DNA of 36,571 nucleotides from Colidextribacter sp. OB.20 (lineage in GTDB: Bacteria > Bacillota > Clostridia > Oscillospirales > Oscillospiraceae). Below, piece by piece: positions 31,890 through 36,571 of the stretch. The position numbers and the translations under genes are program-made. The first letter of the stretch is position 1. Each line of letters opens with the position of its first letter. The notes beneath the pieces were generated by a model that ran no database searches, had not been told where the DNA came from, and saw only the letters and a list, made by a program, of their open reading frames with translations. The stretch spans positions 1 to 36,571 of the forward strand of contig NZ_QWKG01000041.1 of assembly GCF_009911595.1 (NCBI RefSeq). The letters run 5' to 3'.

Positions 31890-32975
31890 TCACTTTCTAT
31901 GTGAAAAATTTTCCGGCATAACTGCATAAAGGACGGTTTCGCCTGCAGTATTTGAATGATGTCGTATATACAGCTTATAATCCGGCACCAGCTGCTTGAT
32001 GTACAAAGGGATTTCTACCATATCCTCTGGCCTGTGATAAATACAAACTGCAAGCTTGGGCTTATCCCTCTGAATTGTTTCTTTTGCCCCTTTCAGCGCT
32101 TCCAGCTCCGCTCCCTCTATGTCCATTTTGATCATGGTAATCTGTTCCGTCGGGTCTGCCACATCGTCAATTGGGATCACCGAAATGCAACATCCTCCCG
32201 CCTCACACACATGGGAAACGCCGTTGCCAACTGCGTCAAACCGAAGGCTGGTTCTCTCGCTCCATGCCCCAAGAGGCAGCAGTTCAATTTGCTCTAAATG
32301 ATGCCGTATTTTCCTCTCCAGGCATATTTTATAGTTATCCGGGTCGGGTTCAAAGGCATAAATCTTTTTCACTTTTTGACAATGCCTGAGCATTTCCAAC
32401 GACGAGTTCAATTCACAGCAGCCAACGTCAACCAGAACTTCATTGTCCCCATAAGTCATAAAATCGGGAGCAAAGTACTGGCCCGGGTCCTCATATCTGT
32501 AGTATTCCATTACATGGTGGATTAGTTCTTCCGGATATTCGCCATTCAGCAGGATTTGATGGATCTCCTCATCTGCCCGGGTTGTAGATATAATGACACT
32601 TAAATTCTTCCGGGAAATCAATTCTTCCGGACTCATAACCGGATATCCACAATATCCATTGTCTTGCTTTTCCTTGGTTTTACTGCAAAAGCCAACAAAG
32701 CGTCTGTCGTTTTGGAAATGCGGAAGAATCGTTTTCCCCACGATTCCTGCTCCATAAAGAACAAACCCTCTGTCCTGCGGCAAGGAATCCAATAGTTCCT
32801 GGACAGACTTTCCGGTAAAAAGCGGCGCTTTGGGAATATAATTGGTTACAATGGCGTCTATATAGTTTTGATTGTTGGAAATGAGCCAATTTAACTTGTT
32901 TAAATAGACATTCCTTGACTCTTCATCTTCCAACATTCTGTAAACTTTCTGAAATTGTTCCAATGAGCCTCCCAT
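31890..32975 (-). CDS. Rossmann domain fused to FkbM-family methyltransferase
   Basis: 361 aa from ATG 32975 (AAGGAGAGATC upstream). After a helical N-terminus (residues 1-65) comes the shared GxG domain (FVLYGAGIVGKTIL at 71-84, followed by GFCSKT). The FkbM methyltransferase follows: motif I VLVDVGCCELNSS (about 178-190), AFEPDPDNYKICL, IPIDDVAD and IKMDIEGAELEALKGA. FkbM enzymes methylate hydroxyl groups of sugars or polyketides with SAM. With the TylF-like and class I enzymes there are three methyltransferases of different families in the cluster, which suggests a heavily O-methylated glycan. Confidence 0.87.
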   Translation of the reverse strand: MGGSLEQFQKVYRMLEDEESRNVYLNKLNWLISNNQNYIDAIVTNYIPKAPLFTGKSVQELLDSLPQDRGFVLYGAGIVGKTILPHFQNDRRFVGFCSKTKEKQDNGYCGYPVMSPEELISRKNLSVIISTTRADEEIHQILLNGEYPEELIHHVMEYYRYEDPGQYFAPDFMTYGDNEVLVDVGCCELNSSLEMLRHCQKVKKIYAFEPDPDNYKICLERKIRHHLEQIELLPLGAWSERTSLRFDAVGNGVSHVCEAGGCCISVIPIDDVADPTEQITMIKMDIEGAELEALKGAKETIQRDKPKLAVCIYHRPEDMVEIPLYIKQLVPDYKLYIRHHSNTAGETVLYAVMPENFSHRK

Positions 32976-32990
32976 AATAATGATCTCTCC

Positions 32991-33800
32991 TTAAAGCAGC
33001 CAATTAAGTTCCACTTCCCAAGCAGCAAGGGGATTGTTGGGTTTGTTCTTCTCCCCGTGGAAATCGCTGCCGCCAGTAACGCACAGGCTGCATTTTTTTG
33101 CGATAGCCATATATTCCGCCGTCTGTTCCGGTGTGTGGACAGGGTAATAGCACTCAACAGCATCCAGGCCATAGCCCTTAAGCCGCTTCACCAACTCCTC
33201 CAGACTTTCCCCATTTAAAACAATCTGATAGGGGTGGGCCAGCGAGACTTTCCCGCCCGCTGCCTTGATCCGTTCCACACACTCCTGCGCACTGGGCTTG
33301 CTGCCCTTTTCCATCTCCTGAAAATCCGGCGTATCCAGGTAGCGGTCAAAGGCCTCCTTGCGAGTGGACACCATACCATGCCGCAGCATTACCATGGCAA
33401 AGTGGGGGCGGCCTACCGCCCCCCCGGCGGCCTCCTCGTCCACCTCGTCCAGAGGAATTTCCAGTCCTTTCGTTCGCAGAAAATCCCGGATACGGTACTT
33501 ACGGTCGTCCCGGCCGCCCTTTAGACTGTCGATCCACGGGCCCAGCACAGAAGAGGAAAAATTGTATCCCAAAATGTGCAAATTCAGATAATCATCCGCA
33601 CTCAGCTCAACGCCCCGCACAACGCTCAAGCCCAGCCCTTCACCAGCTGCTGCAGCCTCATCCACTCCGTCCAAATTGTCGTGATCTGTCAGGGCCCAGA
33701 CCTCTGTTCCCCGGGCCTTTACCAACTTCGCCAGCTCTGCCGGAGCATATTGCCCATCTGAGGCCGTACTGTGAGTATGTAGATCTGCTTTAAAAACCAT
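32991..33800 (-). CDS. PHP-domain phosphoesterase (YciV/RNase AM-like)
   Basis: 269 aa from ATG 33800, two bases after the APS kinase stop. The four PHP metal motifs are present: DLHTHSTASDG at residues 6-16, TDHDN at 38-42, SLAHPYQI near 195 and GGSDFHGE near 245. Members of this branch act as 3',5'-nucleotide (pAp) phosphatases and 5'-3' exonucleases. Next to an APS kinase and a sulfotransferase-like gene, the likely role is removal of PAP, the inhibitory by-product of PAPS-dependent sulfation. That role is inferred from neighbours; the fold and metal site are seen directly. Confidence 0.85.
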   Translation of the reverse strand: MVFKADLHTHSTASDGQYAPAELAKLVKARGTEVWALTDHDNLDGVDEAAAAGEGLGLSVVRGVELSADDYLNLHILGYNFSSSVLGPWIDSLKGGRDDRKYRIRDFLRTKGLEIPLDEVDEEAAGGAVGRPHFAMVMLRHGMVSTRKEAFDRYLDTPDFQEMEKGSKPSAQECVERIKAAGGKVSLAHPYQIVLNGESLEELVKRLKGYGLDAVECYYPVHTPEQTAEYMAIAKKCSLCVTGGSDFHGEKNKPNNPLAAWEVELNWLL

Positions 33801-33802
33801 AG

Positions 33803-34345
33803 CTATCTTTTCTCCAATCCGAAGAACTCCACCAGCCGGTCCACAATCTCTTCCGGTGTCTCTTGCCCATCGTTCTGAATCACGACACTGGAGTGCCCTG
33901 GCTCATCCCAGGGCAGGTCCACACCCACTACATTTTTTGCCCTGGAGGAGTACAGCTTCTTCTGATCCCGGCGATACAGGGTCTCCCGGGTTACTTTGAG
34001 ATAAATTTCTTGATAATTGCCGATATTTTCCCGGTTCCAGGCGCGTACCTCTGTGTACATGGCGATACTGCAAATAACCACATCTCTGCCCTCGTCTGCA
34101 AGGTCACGGCAGCGCCGGAAAGCACTCAAGGCTCCGCTCTTGCGAGCCGCCGTTGTGTAGCAGTCTTCTCTCAGGACGGTTCCGTCCGGGGCACTGTGCC
34201 CCACTTGGGTGCGGGTCTGGTCGCCATCAATCAGAACTGCATCCGGTCTCAGATCTTTTAACCGCTGGTAGAAAAGTCCGCCGATGGTCGTTTTCCCTGC
34301 GCCGGCCAGGCCGGTGAAAAAGTAAACGGTTCCCTTTTCGCTCAT
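33803..34345 (-). CDS. cysC: Adenylylsulfate (APS) kinase
   Basis: 180 aa from ATG 34345. P-loop FFTGLAGAGKTTIG at residues 9-22, VLIDGDQTR at about 37-45 (CysC: LDGDxxR) and the C-terminal NVVGVDLPWDEP (CysC: GIDDPYEPP) identify the APS kinase family, which phosphorylates adenylyl sulfate to PAPS, the sulfate donor. Small APS-kinase-like proteins can also phosphorylate other substrates, but a sulfotransferase-like gene upstream and a PAP-phosphatase-like gene downstream support the canonical role. No ATP sulfurylase is in the window, so APS must come from elsewhere in the genome. Confidence 0.85.
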   Translation of the reverse strand: MSEKGTVYFFTGLAGAGKTTIGGLFYQRLKDLRPDAVLIDGDQTRTQVGHSAPDGTVLREDCYTTAARKSGALSAFRRCRDLADEGRDVVICSIAMYTEVRAWNRENIGNYQEIYLKVTRETLYRRDQKKLYSSRAKNVVGVDLPWDEPGHSSVVIQNDGQETPEEIVDRLVEFFGLEKR

Positions 34346-34361
34346 AAACAGATTTCCCTTC

Positions 34362-36368
34362 CTAGTGGTAAAGCGGCTGTTCCAGCAGCGCCGGGTCCGG
34401 TTCCAACATAGGCATCATACGCAGAGGCTGGCCCCTCCGATTGACAAACCGGAGGCCCCGCAAAAGGGACTTCGCAATCTTCAAACGGTTTTTACCCAGC
34501 CTTTGAATATGATCCACCATCGACCTGTTTACCGCCTCTTCCCGGATACGTTCCTCTTCCCCGGCCGCCAGCTTCTGATCTCCACAGTCAACCTCTATTG
34601 TTTTTACCATTTTCTGCCACGTCTCCTGAATATATCCGTTAAGGGTGGTAAACCCGGCAATCAGTTCCCGAACTTTCTCCTCATCTATAGGCGAGCCGTC
34701 GTAAAAGTGAAAGTCGTAGCCATAGAACTCATAGGCGTCCCGCATGAAATACTCAATGAAATACCGCTCCGTTTCGTTAGCATACTCATCGTGGGTGCGG
34801 TAGACGGAAACCGGATCAAAGCCCTTCGTCTCATGGTGGGGGTTCAGGACACCTTTTTCGGAACAGTAAGTCATGCTTTCGGTATAGGGCAGGTCCAGAA
34901 ACGCCGCCAGGGCGGTAAAGGTAGCTTTGGGATTCAGCTTGCCGTCCTCAAAGCGCACCAAAACGCTGTCCTGATAGAAGCGGTCCTCCGGGTCGATCAG
35001 AAAGCTGCGGTTCAGGAGATATCTGGTCATCGCGTCACCGACCACCATGTCCTGATCCTCTGATTTTCCTGTCTCGCTCATCTTTGCCACCAGATACATA
35101 AACCGGACCGTGGCGGCGTAGCTGTTGGTTATCCGCCGCATGGGGGTAAAGGTTTTGATATACCGGAACTCATTGAAAAAACGGCAGCTGCGCAGTTCGT
35201 CAAGGCTTTTGGCGGACAGGACCGTGCGCCCCGCGCTGTCCGGCTCCATACTGTATTGAAGATCCATAAAATGGGGCTGGAAAAACACAGCCGGAGCGAT
35301 GCGGGCGTTTTGGTCAAGGGCATAGGCTGCATAAGAGGAGTTCAGAAACAGCGCTGCCATCAGGTCCTTATCGGTGGGTTTTTTGAGATGGTAGAGCTCG
35401 GTCAAAAGATGAGGGCTGAGGTTAATCATAGACAGGGCCTCCTCCAGACTGCCCGCCATGTTCAGCCCCTTTCTTAAATCGCTAATCTGGCCCTCTACCA
35501 TCTCCAGATAGACAGAGGGCATAACCAGAAGATTGGGATGGCCGTCAAAGACCTCATTGAAGAAGTCGCCGCCGTTGTGGGAGGAGAGCTGAGTGTGCCA
35601 CACCAGCTTGTTAATCTCCCGGATTCCGACGGGCTTGGGGGCACATTGACTGTAGTCAATGCCGAATCGAGCCTTAAAGTCTATGGGGTACTGTTCAAGC
35701 TCGTCCCCGATTAAAAACACCAGCTTCTCGCCCTCCAGCAGGGGACGCAGACTCCAGCACTGCAAATAGGCGCAGAACTCACCCCAGTCCGGATAGTGCA
35801 GATAGACATGGTTTTCACGCCCGACACGTTCACTGTCCCGGACGTTATCCTTTAAATATTCCAATTCATATTGAGAATAAACGCTGTCCGCCAGGATGGG
35901 TTTGTCCAAATTTTTGAAAAAGTTCCGGCTGACAACGGGATATTTCAAGTTCAGGTAATCCCCAAACCGCTCCGCCTCCACATAAAAGGGGAGATACCCC
36001 GTATCGTCGTAGGGATAAAAGCGGATGGGCAGGTCCTCGAAGGGCACAAAGTCCTTTTTGAACAGGTAGGGGTACTTCGCAAGCAGCTTGCAGTTTTTTT
36101 CGTAGCGCTTTTTCAGAGCCTTTATGTTAGGCTCATAGAAGGCCTGGGTCATAATGGACAGACAGTCCTCCCGGAAATGGCCCTGACGGTAGAGCTCCTG
36201 AAAACAGGTGTAAGAAATCCGGTAATCCCCGCCTGACTGGAGGATATACAGGGCCGCTTCCATCTTTTCCTCCGGGGCCGCCCCCTCCAGGGCTAAGGTA
36301 TAGGCCTGACAGGCCTCCTTGCTCTGCCCGAGGCCGGCCAGCCGCCGGGCCAGTGCCATTGCGTCCAT
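34362..36368 (-). CDS. Sulfotransferase-like protein with helical N-terminus, 668 aa
   Basis: ATG 36368 lies 8 bases after GAGGAGAGG. Residues 1-95 are helical, TPR-like (LAGLGQSKEACQAYTLAL). The central part fits the sulfotransferase pattern: a 5'-PSB-like loop HTQLSSHNGGDFF followed by DGHPNLLVMPS (258-285), a 3'-PB-like FTPMRRITNSYAATV (407-421) and VLVRFEDGKLNPKATFTAL then AAFLDLPYTESM (469-499), the usual late motif in which a clan member reads RYEDL...P...FLGLP. The lysine or arginine expected in the first loop is absent, so activity is not certain. It is the first gene after flagellin and precedes APS kinase, consistent with sulfation of the flagellar or surface glycan. A flagellin-specific glycosyltransferase is the main alternative. 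Confidence 0.65.
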   Translation of the reverse strand: MDAMALARRLAGLGQSKEACQAYTLALEGAAPEEKMEAALYILQSGGDYRISYTCFQELYRQGHFREDCLSIMTQAFYEPNIKALKKRYEKNCKLLAKYPYLFKKDFVPFEDLPIRFYPYDDTGYLPFYVEAERFGDYLNLKYPVVSRNFFKNLDKPILADSVYSQYELEYLKDNVRDSERVGRENHVYLHYPDWGEFCAYLQCWSLRPLLEGEKLVFLIGDELEQYPIDFKARFGIDYSQCAPKPVGIREINKLVWHTQLSSHNGGDFFNEVFDGHPNLLVMPSVYLEMVEGQISDLRKGLNMAGSLEEALSMINLSPHLLTELYHLKKPTDKDLMAALFLNSSYAAYALDQNARIAPAVFFQPHFMDLQYSMEPDSAGRTVLSAKSLDELRSCRFFNEFRYIKTFTPMRRITNSYAATVRFMYLVAKMSETGKSEDQDMVVGDAMTRYLLNRSFLIDPEDRFYQDSVLVRFEDGKLNPKATFTALAAFLDLPYTESMTYCSEKGVLNPHHETKGFDPVSVYRTHDEYANETERYFIEYFMRDAYEFYGYDFHFYDGSPIDEEKVRELIAGFTTLNGYIQETWQKMVKTIEVDCGDQKLAAGEEERIREEAVNRSMVDHIQRLGKNRLKIAKSLLRGLRFVNRRGQPLRMMPMLEPDPALLEQPLYH

Positions 36369-36385
36369 GCAGTGATCCTCTCCTC

Positions 36386-36417
36386 AAAAATGGGGGCCGG
36401 GCACAGGCCCAGCCCCC
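36386..36417 (-). terminator. Terminator after flagellin
   Basis: Minus strand: GGGGGCTGGGC/GCCCGGCCCCC (mostly paired, loop CTGT) followed by CATTTTTG, between flagellin and the sulfotransferase-like gene. No second promoter is visible in the 86-bp gap, so it may act as an attenuator that lets a fraction of transcripts continue into the glycan cluster. Confidence 0.8.
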
Positions 36418-36454
36418 TTGTTTATGCGTATGAGATATTTTGGCCTTTAGGCGA

Positions 36455-36571
36455 TTAGCCCAGCAGCTGGAGAACGCCCTGAGGCACCTGATTCGCCTGA
36501 GCCAGCATGGCCTGGGCGGACTGAACCAGGATGTTGTTCTTCACGTAGCTCATCATCTCTTCGGCCACGTC
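36455..36571 (-). CDS. fliC: Flagellin, C-terminal 38 residues (5' part beyond window edge)
   Basis: The minus-strand frame from the right edge encodes [20 protein letters not shown] then [18 protein letters not shown] and stops with TAA at 36457. This is the classic C-terminal D0 helix of flagellin ([34 protein letters not shown]), which packs in the filament core. The gene is truncated only by the window. Its position just upstream of the glycan genes on the same strand mirrors flagellin glycosylation islands in other clostridia. Confidence 0.95.
   Translation of the reverse strand, partial: DVAEEMMSYVKNNILVQSAQAMLAQANQVPQGVLQLLG

Overview
The window looks like chromosomal DNA of a flagellated, GC-rich Gram-positive gut Clostridium of the Oscillospiraceae type (Flavonifractor, Lawsonibacter or Oscillibacter-like). 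This is inferred from the consensus sigma-A promoters, strong AGGAGG ribosome sites, a T-box leader, a lipoprotein-type livK and the C-terminus of a flagellin at the right edge. No 16S or marker gene is present, so the genus is a guess.

Layout. (1) 1-4.65 kb, + strand: the 3' part of a very large secreted or surface-layer-like protein, then two tandem self-contained genes for near-identical 54-aa proteins, each with its own promoter and a near-identical GC-rich terminator. (2) 4.65-5.88 kb: a minus-strand phage-tail-like protein and about 600 bp of intergenic DNA packed with short palindromes. (3) 5.88-10.9 kb, + strand: a complete branched-chain amino acid ABC transporter livKHMGF. (4) 10.98-21.1 kb, - strand: branched-chain amino acid biosynthesis. 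A T-box leader precedes ilvB-ilvH, then three small accessory genes (a SUKH-like protein, an unknown and a DUF1877-like protein), then a second ilvB-ilvN pair, ilvC and, from its own promoter, ilvD. The accessory genes interrupt the ilv cluster and carry insertion traces: a duplicated ilvH tail and two copies of an intergenic repeat. Between ilvC and ilvD lies a compact two-promoter region that looks like a type I toxin-antitoxin or regulatory RNA locus. (5) 21.2-36.4 kb, - strand: fourteen tightly packed genes for surface or flagellar glycan synthesis. They lie downstream of a flagellin gene whose last 38 codons end the window.

How the genes work together. Region 3 imports Leu/Ile/Val and region 4 makes them; the T-box senses an uncharged tRNA and would control the first AHAS pair and everything co-transcribed with it. 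Region 5 combines three activities: (a) sulfation: sulfotransferase-like protein, APS kinase and a PHP phosphoesterase that could clear the PAP by-product; (b) CDP-activated polyols: ribulose-phosphate epimerase, an IspD/TarI-like cytidylyltransferase, a TarJ-like dehydrogenase, a TagD-like cytidylyltransferase and a soluble LTA-synthase-like enzyme; (c) glycan assembly and decoration: GT32-like and GT2 glycosyltransferases, FkbM, TylF and class I methyltransferases and an asparagine-synthase-like amidotransferase. Six of these proteins carry the same kind of GxG Rossmann-like domain fused to unrelated catalytic domains. My working inference is a flagellin glycan carrying a phosphopolyol and sulfate; nothing in the sequence proves the acceptor.
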